NCBI RefSeq assembly: GCF_000964085.1
Contig: NZ_JZRB01000025.1
Location: forward strand, 1-64,000
Reading direction: 5' to 3'
Length of the DNA stretch: 64,000 nt
Source: Luteibacter yeojuensis
Lineage (GTDB): Bacteria; Pseudomonadota; Gammaproteobacteria; Xanthomonadales; Rhodanobacteraceae
The position numbers and the translations under genes were made by a program. Position 1 is the first letter of the stretch, and each line of letters opens with the position of its first letter. This document shows positions 8,847 to 17,310 of this stretch, piece after piece. The notes below the pieces were generated by a model, which had not been told where the DNA came from, searched no databases, and was given only the letters and a program-made list of their open reading frames with translations.

Positions 8847-8885
8847 AAAAAAAAGCGCCGCTCCGGCTGATGGTCCGGGCGGCGC
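8847..8885 (-). terminator. rho-independent terminator upstream of emrA
   Basis: On the minus strand GCGCCGC/GCGGCGC (7 bp) plus CCGG/CCGG (4 bp, one bulged base) form a stem around an 8-nt loop, followed directly by eight U residues (A-run 8847-8854 on the plus strand). It is the clearest intrinsic terminator in the window. No annotated gene ends in front of it, which is why a short RNA or leader is proposed. Confidence 0.8.
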
Positions 8886-8990
8886 TGGGCCTGGCGATGG
8901 GGGATTCCGGGGGGCGCCAGGCAAATCCATGGTGCCGGTGAGACACCCCGGCTAGCGTGACCGGCGTCGCGTTTCCGCCCCCCCACCATT
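8847..8990 (-). ncRNA. candidate structured leader or small RNA ahead of emrA
   Basis: Read on the minus strand, this intergenic segment folds into successive hairpins. The first pairs 8960-8965 with 8934-8939, or alternatively a 5-bp stem with a 9-nt loop. The second pairs 8915-8921 with 8890-8896 (7 bp, 18-nt loop containing CCGGAATCC). The third is an 11-bp stem and U-run that look like an intrinsic terminator. The 5' end near 8990 is a guess based on a weak CATAAA box. No plausible reading frame fits. It could be a free sRNA or an attenuating leader of the emr operon, whose start codon is 74 nt past the U-run. I cannot match it to a known RNA family. Confidence 0.5.
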
Positions 8991-9083
8991 TATGCGTACT
9001 GGTCGAAGCATGCCGTCAGGCACGGTCGCGCGGCGCCCGCGCGCCCCTACCATCGGTTCACGACCACCCATGGGAGGAACACC

Positions 9084-9905
9084 ATGCGCCGCACGTGGAT
9101 CCTGCTCACCCTTGTCGCCCTCGCCTCGCCGGCCAGCCATGCCGACGAAAAGCCCAGGATGCTCTTCCTCGGCACTACCCACCTTGCGAACCACAACAAG
9201 GACGTGGCCAACACGCATGTGGAAAACGTGCTCGTACCGAAGCGCCAGGCGGAGATCGAGGCGCTCGTCGACCAGCTCGCGGCATTCCGGCCGACGCACA
9301 TCGCGCTGGAGCTACCCTACGCCAGCCAGGGGGATCTGGACGCACGGTATGCGGCCTACCGCGCCGGCACGTACACGCTGAAGGCCGACGAGACCGACCA
9401 GATTGGCATGCGCCTGGCGAAGAAGCTGGGCCTGGCGCGCGTCGATGCGGTGGACTGGAACGGGAGCCCACCCGGCGACGAGGCCAGCTACGATGCCAAG
9501 GCATGGGCCCAGGCACACGGCAAGGCCGACCTTTACCAGGCCTACGTCGACCGCTGGAAAGCCTTCGCGGCCCGCGATACCGCGTATCTGCCGGGCCACA
9601 CCGTGACGCAGTGGTACCTTCGCTTCAACGACCCGGCGCGCATGCGCGAAGACGGGGCCAACTATTTCGACATGGCCAGGTTCGGCGACGACACCGACAA
9701 CCCCGGGGCAGCGTGGGTGGGCCACTGGTACGCGCGTAACCTGCGCATCTTCACCCACATCCGCGACCTCGCCACGAAGCCCACCGACCGCATCCTCGTC
9801 ATCTATGGCGCGGGCCACGGCCCGTTCCTGCGCAAGGACGCCGTCGACTCCGGCGTTTTTGAACTGGTGGAGCCGCAACAGTATTTGAAAGCTCCGTATC
9901 CGTGA
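9084..9905 (+). CDS. secreted DUF5694-like protein
   Basis: The 273-aa protein has a Sec signal peptide with probable cleavage after SHA20. The mature part begins with a strand and LFLGTTHLAN, then the segment APKRQAEIEALVDQLAAF-like helix and THIALELPY, and ends with ILVIYGAGHGPFLRKD. This layout (a THxAN/GHG two-His frame with a conserved Glu) recalls DUF5694 and, more distantly, TraB/ChaN-type domains. The biochemical function of DUF5694 is unknown to me. A good GGGAGGA site precedes the ATG. It stands alone, with its own promoter region. Confidence 0.72.
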   Translation: MRRTWILLTLVALASPASHADEKPRMLFLGTTHLANHNKDVANTHVENVLVPKRQAEIEALVDQLAAFRPTHIALELPYASQGDLDARYAAYRAGTYTLKADETDQIGMRLAKKLGLARVDAVDWNGSPPGDEASYDAKAWAQAHGKADLYQAYVDRWKAFAARDTAYLPGHTVTQWYLRFNDPARMREDGANYFDMARFGDDTDNPGAAWVGHWYARNLRIFTHIRDLATKPTDRILVIYGAGHGPFLRKDAVDSGVFELVEPQQYLKAPYP

Positions 9906-10017
9906 CGCCTGGGCAAAGGTGCTTTTCCGCGCGACGTATCACAGCCGCCGCGGCGCGGCCCCAGTGATAGGTGCAGGCGGCTCACGTCGAGCCGACCCCA
10001 CTATCAAGGGAACCACC

Positions 10018-10764
10018 ATGGGCAAGCTGCAAGATAAGGTCGCCATCGTCACGGGCGCTTCCAAGGGCATCGGCGCGGGCATCGCGAAGGCGCTGGCGGC
10101 CGAAGGTGCCGCCATCGTCGTCAACTACGCCTCCAGCAAGGCGGGGGCCGAAAAAGCGGTGGCCGAGATCACCGCCGCGGGTGGCAAGGCCGTGGCCGTG
10201 GGCGCCGACGTGACGAAGGAAGCCGACGCCGGCAAGCTGGTCGACGCCGCCATCGACAACTTCGGCCGGCTCGACGTCGTCGTGAACAATTCGGGCGTGT
10301 ATGAGTTCGCGTCGGTGGAAAACAACACCGAGGCCCTGTATCGCCGCATGTTCGACACGAACGTGCTTGGCCCCCTGCTCGTCACGCGCGCGGCCTCGCC
10401 GCACCTTGGCAAGGGTGGCAGCATCATCAACATCGGGTCCGCCGTCACCCGCCTGACGCCGGCCGAATCCGCCATCTACACGGGCACCAAGGGCGCTGTC
10501 GACGCCATCACCGGCGTGCTTTCCCGCGAGCTTGGCCCGCGCGGCATCCGCGTGAACTCGGTGAACCCGGGCATGGTGGAAACCGAGGGCACCCACACCG
10601 CCGGCTTCATCGGCTCCGACTTCCAGGGCTGGGCCGAAGGCCAGACGCCGCTGGGGCGCATCGGCCAGGTCAGCGATATCGCGCCGATCGTGACCTTCCT
10701 CGCTTCGGACGACGCGGGCTGGGTGACGGGTGAATTGATCCTTGCTACCGGTGGCATGCGGTAA
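10018..10764 (+). CDS. short-chain dehydrogenase/reductase, classical type
   Basis: The 248-aa protein is a Rossmann-fold NAD(P)-dependent oxidoreductase. The cofactor motif TGASKGIG lies at 12-19, a NNSG variant of NNAG near 90-93, the catalytic Ser at about 141 and YxxxK (Y154, K158, YTGTK). The C-terminus GWVTGELILATGGMR is typical of FabG-like SDRs. Substrate cannot be deduced. AAGGGAACCACC precedes the ATG. It converges with the Mrr-like gene, with a perfect palindromic repeat between them. Confidence 0.9.
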   Translation: MGKLQDKVAIVTGASKGIGAGIAKALAAEGAAIVVNYASSKAGAEKAVAEITAAGGKAVAVGADVTKEADAGKLVDAAIDNFGRLDVVVNNSGVYEFASVENNTEALYRRMFDTNVLGPLLVTRAASPHLGKGGSIINIGSAVTRLTPAESAIYTGTKGAVDAITGVLSRELGPRGIRVNSVNPGMVETEGTHTAGFIGSDFQGWAEGQTPLGRIGQVSDIAPIVTFLASDDAGWVTGELILATGGMR

Positions 10765-10774
10765 ACGAGCAGAA

Positions 10775-10831
10775 GCATCGCCAGCAAGCTGGCTCCTACA
10801 TTCTTTGTGTGGGAGCCAGCTTGCTGGCGAT
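10775..10831. repeat. REP-like palindrome, likely bidirectional terminator
   Basis: Bases 10777-10796 and 10812-10831 are perfect 20-bp inverted repeats (ATCGCCAGCAAGCTGGCTCC and its complement) around a 15-nt loop containing TTCTTTGT. It lies between two convergent genes and touches the stop codon of the minus-strand gene. It shares the GGGAGCC...GGCGAT frame with the other REP-like elements. A bidirectional terminator role is inferred from position. Confidence 0.75.
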
Positions 10832-11667
10832 TACGGCGACTGCATCACCGGCGTCGTCTTCTCGAGGATTTTCATCGCCTCGGCGTTCTTCCGCTCCCAT
10901 TCCTTAAGGTCGAGCGGTGTCTGCGGCGTGGTGTCGTGCCGGGTTGCCCGGGGCATGCGCGCGGGCGACATGTCGCTGGCCGCGGCACCCGTTGTATAGC
11001 CGCGGAATGGCGCTCCCGGTGCGGCATCCCGAGGCGGCGCCGATACCGCCGGTACTGACACTGTTTGCAGCGGCTTCCGGATGCTATTCACGATAAACGC
11101 CCAGAGCGCCAGGCTCGCCGCGGTCGCAACCAAGGCAAACGCGTACATCGCGGCGGCGCGGCTTCTACCCTGCCGCGGGGACGGACGATGCCGGCCGGCG
11201 GCCGCCATCCACGATGGTTCGCGGGCCACCAGCGACGCGGGTGCCAGCACGGGCTCTTCGATCGGACCGATCATCTGGCGCACCGTGGGGCCGTCAACCA
11301 GCGTAATGCCGGGAAAGCGGGACGCCGATTCCAGCGCAGCGCGGGTGAACTCGCCCGACGTGACGAGGATCGCCCCGTTGGCTCCCTGCGTGTGCATGAC
11401 GCCGATGAGCTCGTGTACCGGGTTGTGCGGCACCTGCAAGACGTTCCAGTGCTTGCACTGGACCACGATGTATTCAGCGCCGCGGAAGAGCTTGAGGTCC
11501 ACGCCGCCATCGGTGGCGGCCAGGCCGTTACCCGTGCCGGTGTATTCCACCCGGTAGCCCTGCCCTTCATAAAAGGCGCCGACGCGGCGCTCGAAGTCAT
11601 CCCAGCCCACCCGGCTCAGGGCATCGTCCCATCGCTCACGGACACGCTTTGCGTGACGGCCGCTCAT
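10831..11667 (-). CDS. membrane-anchored Mrr-like restriction endonuclease-fold protein
   Basis: The 278-aa protein has an N-terminal Mrr-cat type nuclease domain (about 20-140). The active-site core is visible: Glu34 in the first helix, Asp57 in DGGVDL and QCK (Gln70, Lys72), the D-QxK pattern of PD-(D/E)xK enzymes. A transmembrane helix follows at about 171-194 and then a Pro/Ala-rich tail (about 200-278). Mrr-family enzymes cut foreign or modified DNA; the membrane helix implies the nuclease sits on the cytoplasmic face of the membrane. No methylase or specificity subunit is adjacent, so it is an orphan. The stop codon lies in the REP palindrome. Confidence 0.8.
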   Translation of the reverse strand: MSGRHAKRVRERWDDALSRVGWDDFERRVGAFYEGQGYRVEYTGTGNGLAATDGGVDLKLFRGAEYIVVQCKHWNVLQVPHNPVHELIGVMHTQGANGAILVTSGEFTRAALESASRFPGITLVDGPTVRQMIGPIEEPVLAPASLVAREPSWMAAAGRHRPSPRQGRSRAAAMYAFALVATAASLALWAFIVNSIRKPLQTVSVPAVSAPPRDAAPGAPFRGYTTGAAASDMSPARMPRATRHDTTPQTPLDLKEWERKNAEAMKILEKTTPVMQSP

Positions 11668-11958
11668 GCGCCCGGCCCACCGCGCATGCGTTCCCTACCG
11701 CGCCTTCCGGCGCCCTGGCGATATTCCATGGTGGCTCCCCGTATGCCCGGGGAAATGGCCCCCTTGGCCGCCACCGGACAGGCCGATGGTATGCGGTCTC
11801 CCGGCGGTTGGGTAGACGCAAATACAGGCCTCCGCGGGGGGCGGCGCGGGCGAGCCCGACAGAATGCGTAGGGGTTCGCCGCGGCGTGGCCTTTTCGCCT
11901 TGAACGTAGCCGCGAGGCTGGCAGCATCGAGGCAGGTCACGGTTTCGCGAGGGTCGCA
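11668..11958. other. gene-free intergenic segment
   Basis: This 291-bp divergent region lies between the Mrr-like gene and the membrane-protein pair. It contains short GC-rich stretches and a CCCCGTATGCCCGGGG-like self-complementary patch near 11736, but no convincing frame, tRNA or clear promoter. The reverse-strand frames that cross it have random-like composition. Confidence 0.5.
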
Positions 11959-12393
11959 ATGCATGGTTGGGCGGGTTGGGTGTCGGCAAACATCGTGCTG
12001 CCGCTTTTGGCACCCGTTGCCATGGTCAGCATCGTTTACGCGTTCGCCGACGCGAAGCGTCGCGCGCATTTCTCGCCGCTGTTGATCGTGAAGGACGGGC
12101 AGCTTGCCTGGGCAGCCGTGATTTTCACGACCTCGGCGCTCTACGAGCACGAAGAAGCTGTGCGACGGATGAGTCAGGCGCCGTCGGGGCTCACGCTTTT
12201 CCTGCTCATCGGTATTTTGTTGTCCAGCTGCCTTATTCCACTCATCGGTTTGATCTTCCCGCAACGCAAATTGTCCGTTCGTCTCAATGGGCGGCAGCGC
12301 TTTGTGCACTACAAAGTGTTCGCCGGCTCCCTCTTCGTCGCCGGCGTAAGCGCTATTTGTGACTCGGGCGTCCACTTCGGCTGGCTCAACTAA
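11959..12393 (+). CDS. small multi-pass membrane protein of a two-gene module
   Basis: The 144-aa protein has four hydrophobic segments (about 8-28, 48-65, 76-101 and 117-137). Between the first two lies RRAHFSPLLIVKDGQLAWA, which is closely mirrored in the 127-aa protein at 28875-29258 (RRDVHPFLMVKDGQLGWS), so the two are paralogues. The family is unknown to me. It is followed after 10 nt by a 45-aa single-pass protein, and the other copy has the same arrangement. Function is not assigned. Confidence 0.65.
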   Translation: MHGWAGWVSANIVLPLLAPVAMVSIVYAFADAKRRAHFSPLLIVKDGQLAWAAVIFTTSALYEHEEAVRRMSQAPSGLTLFLLIGILLSSCLIPLIGLIFPQRKLSVRLNGRQRFVHYKVFAGSLFVAGVSAICDSGVHFGWLN

Positions 12394-12403
12394 GGATAAC
12401 CTC

Positions 12404-12541
12404 ATGGATTGCGAGCACACTTCCACCGATATCGAGTACCGGGAGATCCCGACCTGGATGTTTGCCCTCTTCATGGGGTTCCAGTTCGTGCTCCTGGTGA
12501 TTGCGGTCGGCACCGGGCTCTACAACACGTATTTCCGTTAG
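12404..12541 (+). CDS. 45-aa single-pass membrane protein
   Basis: A small protein has a polar N-terminus (MDCEHTSTDIEYREIPTW) and one hydrophobic helix (about 20-40), ending in YNTYFR. AAGGA lies 7 nt upstream of the ATG, and the gene follows the 144-aa membrane protein by 10 nt, so the two are probably translated from one transcript. The counterpart next to the paralogous copy is 70 aa and also has one C-terminal helix. No function is known. Confidence 0.6.
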   Translation: MDCEHTSTDIEYREIPTWMFALFMGFQFVLLVIAVGTGLYNTYFR

Positions 12542-12675
12542 CGAAGCATTTTTGTGCAGGAATGCCCTCTCCCCCCTTTGTAGGATCGTGGTAAGTTCAA
12601 GGCAGCAAGAAGCGCAAGCCAACGCCCGCCCCTCCGGGGGTGGGGTCCAGCCAGGTTTCCCTCGGAGTTCTTGCG

Positions 12676-15600
12676 ATGGCACTTACCCGCCGCGAGTTCA
12701 TCAAGCTGACAGGCATGGGGCTGGCCGCGTCCAGCCTCGGCGTCATGGGCTTCGGGGCATCCGGCGTGGCGCAAGCCGCGGCCGTCCGCCCCTTCAAGCT
12801 CACCCACGCGACAGAGACGCGCAACACCTGCACCTATTGCTCGGTGGCCTGCGGCATCCTCATCTACAGCATGGGCGACAAGGCGAAAAACGCCAGATCC
12901 AACATCATCCACATCGAGGGCGATCCGGATCACCCGGTGAACCGGGGCACCCTCTGCCCCAAGGGCTCGGCCCTGCTCGATATCGTCCACGCCCCCACGC
13001 GCCTCAAGGCGCCGCGGTACCGCGAGCCGGGCGGCACGGAGTTCAGGGAAGTCACCTGGGATTTCGCGCTCGATCGCATCGCCCGGCTCATGAAGGATGA
13101 CCGCGACAAGCACTTCATCGCCACCAATGCCGCCGGCACCACGGTCAACCGCTGGACCAGCACGGGCATGCTCGCGGCGTCGGCGTCCTCCAGTGAAACC
13201 GCCTACCTCACCTGGAAGGTAGCCCGTTCCCTCGGCATGGTGGTGTTCGACAACCAGGCGCGCGTCTGACACGGACCGACGGTGGCCAGTCTGGCCCCAT
13301 CATTCGGTCGCGGTGCGATGACGAACACCTGGCAGGACATCAAGAACGCCAATGTCGTGATCGTCATGGGTGGCAACGCTGCCGAGGCGCACCCGTGCGG
13401 CTTCAAATGGGTGATCGAGGCGAAGATCGAGAACGGCGCCAAGCTCGTCGTCGTCGATCCGCGCTTCACGCGCACGGCCTCCGTGGCCGATTACTACGCG
13501 CCCATCCGCCCGGGTACCGACATCGCGTTCCTAAGTGGCGTGATGCACTACCTGCTCACGAACGACAAGATCCAGCATTCGTACGTCAAGAACTACACCA
13601 ACGCCAGCCTGCTGGTGAAGGATGAGTTCACCTTCACCGATGGCCTCTTCAGTGGCTTCAACGACCAGACCCATAGTTATGACAAGGGCAGCTGGGACTA
13701 CGAGATCGGCGACGACGGCTTCGCGAAGGCCGACGACACCTGGCAAAACCCGCGCTGCGTCATCAACCTGCTGAAACAGCACGTCAGCCGCTACACACCT
13801 GAGATGGTGTCGCGCATCTGCGGCACGCCGCAGGATAAATTCCTGCATATCTGCGAACTCATCGCCGGCACGTCCGCCCCCGACCGGGCCATGACCAGCC
13901 TCTTCGCGCTGGGCTGGACCCAGCACACGGTAGGTGCGCAGAACATCCGCGCCATGGCCATGGTGCAACTGCTTCTGGGCAACATCGGCGTGGCGGGTGG
14001 TGGCATGAACGCACTGCGTGGGCATTCCAACATCCAGGGCCTCACCGATATCGGCCTGCTCTCGAACCAGATGCCGGGTTACCTCAACCTGCCCACCGAC
14101 AAGGAAACCAGCTTCGACGAGTACATGAAGACGCGGCAGTTCAAGCCGCTGCGCCCCGGCCAGACCAGCTACTACCAGAACACGAAGAAAATGACCGTCA
14201 GCCTGATGAAGGCCTTGTTCGGCGATGCCGCGACGGTCGACAACCACTGGGGCTACGACCTGCTGCCCAAGCTCGACATCCCGCTGTACGACATCATCAA
14301 GGCCTTCGAGATGATGAACAACGGGCAGATGACGGGCTACATCTGCCAGGGCTTCAATCCCCTGCAGGCATTCCCTGATCGCGGCAAGATCCGGGCGGGC
14401 CTCAGCAAGCTCAAGTTCCTCGTCACCATGGATCCGCTCGATACCGAAACCTCGCGCTTCTGGCAGGATTTCGGGCCGCAGAACCCGGCCAGGTCGCGCG
14501 AGATCCAAACCGAAGTCTTCCAGTTGCCCACCACGTGCTTCGCGGAAGAAAACGGCTCGCTGGTGAACTCGGCACGCTGGCTGCAGTGGCACTGGAAGGC
14601 CGCCGATGCCCCCGGCATCGCCAAATCCGACCTTTGGATCATGTCGGGCCTGTTCCAGCGGCTGCGTGCGCTCTACCAGAAAGAAGGCGGCGCCTTCCCC
14701 GATGCGCTCATGGGCATGACGTGGAAATACACCGACCCGTGGGAGCCCGACCCGGAAGAACTGGCCAAGGAGATGAACGGCAAATTCCTCGCCGATGTCA
14801 CCGACCCGGTCACCCAGGTCACCTCCAAGGCGGGCACCCTGCTCGACGGTTTCGGCCAGTTGCACGACGATGGCAGCACCGCGTCGGGCTGCTGGATCTT
14901 CGCCGGCTGTTTCACCGAGAAGGGCAACCAGATGGCCCGCCGCGATGCCACCGACCCCCGCGAGCAAGGCATCGCACCGAACTGGGCGTGGGCGTGGCCG
15001 GCCAACCGGCGCATCCTTTACAACCGGGCCAGCGCCGACCCCGAGGGCAAGGCCTGGAACCCGAAGAAGCCAGTCGTGGAATGGAACGGCAGCAAGTGGG
15101 TGGGCATCGACGTGCCCGATTACGTCGTGACCCAGAAACCCTCCGCCAACGATGGCCCCTTCATCATGACCGTGGAAGGCCAGGGCCGCCTCTTCGCTCG
15201 CAACCTCATGGCGGAAGGCCCCTTCCCGGAGCACTACGAACCCATGGAATCCCCCGTGGTGAACGTGCTGCATCCCAAGGTCGGCCCGAACCCCGTGGCG
15301 CGCGTCTTCGACCACGACCGGTCGAACTTCGGCAAGCCGGGTGATTTCCCCTATGTCGCGACCACCTATCGCCTCACCGAGCATTTCCACTACTGGACCA
15401 AGCACGCACTGATCAACGCCATCCTGCAGCCGGAGGAATTCATCGAGATCGGCGAGGCGCTGGCGAAGGAGAAGGGGATCGACCAGGGCGGCTGGGTCAA
15501 GGTGTCGTCCAAGCGTGGCGAGGTGGTGTGCAAGGCCTATGTCACCAAGCGCATCAAGCCGCTGATGGTGGACGGCAAGGCCACGCACGTCATCGGCTGC

Positions 15601-15747
15601 CCCATCCACTGGGGCTTCACCGGCCAGGCGAGGAAGGGGTACGGCGCCAACACGCTCACCCCGTCGGTCGGAGATGCGAATACGCAGACGCCGGAATTCA
15701 AGGCGTTCCTGGTCAACGTCGAAAAGACGTCGGCTCCCGTGGGCTGA
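12676..15747 (+). CDS. fdnG: formate dehydrogenase-N/O alpha subunit, selenoprotein
   Basis: The 1023-aa catalytic subunit oxidises formate in the periplasm using a molybdopterin-guanine dinucleotide cofactor. A Tat signal ([10 protein letters not shown]) lies at 4-13, and Cys52, Cys55, Cys59 and Cys94 bind a 4Fe-4S cluster. The reading frame crosses TGA at 13267-13269, in NQARV[13 protein letters not shown], exactly where FdnG/FdoG carry selenocysteine; this is Sec198. The frame continues in phase to 15747 with full family length. GGAG precedes the ATG. fdnH, fdnI, fdhE and the complete selenocysteine machinery follow. FdnG and FdoG cannot be told apart from sequence alone. Confidence 0.96.
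13267..13306 (+). promoter_or_regulatory. UGA selenocysteine codon with bacterial SECIS hairpin
   Basis: TGA at 13267 is followed after 14 nt by GGTGGCCAGTCTGGCCCC. This can fold as a GGCC/GGCC stem capped by an AGUCU loop, in the position and style of the SelB-binding hairpin in enterobacterial fdnG mRNA. It lies inside the coding sequence ([10 protein letters not shown]), so both protein and RNA structure are constrained. Confidence 0.85.
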
Positions 15748-15757
15748 GGCGAACGAC

Positions 15758-16675
15758 ATGTCCGATATGCAATCGCAAGACTACGTCCGCCGCTCGGCCT
15801 CCACCATGACGCCGCCCTCGGCGCGCAACGTCGAGGACCAGGTCGCCAAGCTCATCGATGTCAGCCGCTGCATCGGCTGCAAGGCCTGCCAGGCCGCGTG
15901 CATGGAGTGGAACAACCTGCGGCCGGAGATCGGCCATTTCGAGGGCTCGTACGAGAACCCGAACGACCTGGGTCCCAGCGTATGGACCCTGATGAAGTTC
16001 AACGAGTACGAGAACGAGCAGGGCAACCTCGAGTGGCTGATCCGCAAGGATGGCTGCATGCACTGCGAGGACCCGGGGTGCCTGAAGGCCTGCCCGGCGC
16101 CGGGCGCCATCGTCCAGTACGCCAACGGCATCGTCGACTTCATCAGCGACAAGTGCATCGGCTGCGGCTACTGCGTCAAGGGCTGCCCTTTCAACATCCC
16201 GCGCATCAGCAAGACCGACCACAAGTCGTACAAGTGCACGCTGTGTTCCGATCGCGTCACGGTGGGCCTCGAGCCGGCCTGCGTCAAAGCCTGCCCCACG
16301 GGCGCCATCATGTTCGGTGCCAAGACCGACATGCAGCACCAGGCGGCCGAGCGCATCGTCGACCTCAAGGCGCGCGGTTTCGCCCATGCGGGCCTGTACG
16401 ACCCACCCGAGGTGCAAGGCACCCACGTGATGTACGTGCTGCACCATGCCGACAAGCCCTCGCTGTATTCCGGGCTGCCCGACAAGCCGCACATCAGCAC
16501 CCTCGTGCAGGCGTGGAAAGGCCTGTACAAGCCGCTCGCCGTCGCCGCCGTGGCGCTTGCCGCCATCGGCGCCTTCTTCCACTGGATCACCATTGGCCCG
16601 AACGAGACCACGGAAGAGGACGAGGCCGAGGCCCGCCGCGAGATGCGTGAAACCGAGGAGGAACAGGCGCCATGA
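15758..16675 (+). CDS. fdnH: formate dehydrogenase beta subunit, iron-sulfur
   Basis: The 305-aa subunit carries electrons from the alpha subunit to cytochrome b. Four ferredoxin-type Cys clusters are visible: [11 protein letters not shown] (38-48), [24 protein letters not shown] and CTLCSDR/CVKACP, giving four 4Fe-4S centres. A single C-terminal membrane helix (about 257-278, [19 protein letters not shown]) anchors it facing the periplasm, as in FdnH/FdoH. The ATG at 15758 is 10 nt past fdnG with GAGG upstream. The gene overlaps fdnI by 4 nt (ATGA). Confidence 0.95.
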   Translation: MSDMQSQDYVRRSASTMTPPSARNVEDQVAKLIDVSRCIGCKACQAACMEWNNLRPEIGHFEGSYENPNDLGPSVWTLMKFNEYENEQGNLEWLIRKDGCMHCEDPGCLKACPAPGAIVQYANGIVDFISDKCIGCGYCVKGCPFNIPRISKTDHKSYKCTLCSDRVTVGLEPACVKACPTGAIMFGAKTDMQHQAAERIVDLKARGFAHAGLYDPPEVQGTHVMYVLHHADKPSLYSGLPDKPHISTLVQAWKGLYKPLAVAAVALAAIGAFFHWITIGPNETTEEDEAEARREMRETEEEQAP

Positions 16676-17310
16676 CCCGTCCCGCCAACACCATCACGCG
16701 GTACACCACGGTGAACCGCATCAACCACTGGATCAACGCCGGGCTGTTCATCCTGCTGCTGGTTTCTGGCCTGTCGATGTTCCACCCCATCCTGTTCTGG
16801 CTTTCGGGCCTGTTCGGTGGCGGCCAGTGGGCCCGCGCCGCCCACCCGTGGCTGGGCATCTGCCTCATGGTGAGCTGGGTGGGCATGATCATCCAGTTCT
16901 GGCGCGAGAACCTGCCCAACCGCGATGACGTGGCGTGGTCGAAGGCCATCACCCACGTGGTGCGCAACGACGACGGGCACGTGCCACCCATCGGGCGCAA
17001 CAACCCGGGCCAGAAGCTGGTGTTCTGGTCCATGACATTCCTGATCCCCGTGCTGCTGTTCTCCGGCCTGCTGGCCTGGGAGGTGTATTTCGGCAAGGCC
17101 ACGTCGATCGAAGTGCAGCGCGTGGCCATCCTCGTGCACAGCCTGTGCGCCTTCGCGGCGGTGCTGGTGTTCGTGGTGCACGTGTACGCGGCCATCTGGA
17201 TCAGTGGCTCGGTGCGTTCCATGACCCAGGGCTACGTCACCCCGGGCTGGGCGTGGCACCATCATCGCAAGTGGTTCCGCGAACTCATCGCCCACCGGAA
17301 GCAACCGTGA
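16672..17310 (+). CDS. fdnI: formate dehydrogenase gamma subunit, cytochrome b556
   Basis: The 212-aa inner-membrane protein has four transmembrane helices and passes electrons to quinone. The N-terminal [20 protein letters not shown] contains the first haem-ligand His, and the fourth helix carries [20 protein letters not shown] with further His ligands. The charged end [11 protein letters not shown] matches FdoI-type proteins. It overlaps fdnH (ATGA) and fdhE (GTGA) by 4 nt each, which fits a tightly coupled operon. Confidence 0.95.
   Translation: MTRPANTITRYTTVNRINHWINAGLFILLLVSGLSMFHPILFWLSGLFGGGQWARAAHPWLGICLMVSWVGMIIQFWRENLPNRDDVAWSKAITHVVRNDDGHVPPIGRNNPGQKLVFWSMTFLIPVLLFSGLLAWEVYFGKATSIEVQRVAILVHSLCAFAAVLVFVVHVYAAIWISGSVRSMTQGYVTPGWAWHHHRKWFRELIAHRKQP

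Noticed and set aside
12542-12675. Sigma-54 or FNR control site before fdnG
   Set aside because: No TTGAT-N4-ATCAA dyad and no GG-N10-GC pair with convincing flanks; the promoter is left unassigned.
13267-13269. Stop codon splitting fdnG into two genes or a pseudogene
   Set aside because: The position equals the known selenocysteine site, the frame stays open in phase on both sides, a hairpin follows and the selABCD genes are adjacent.
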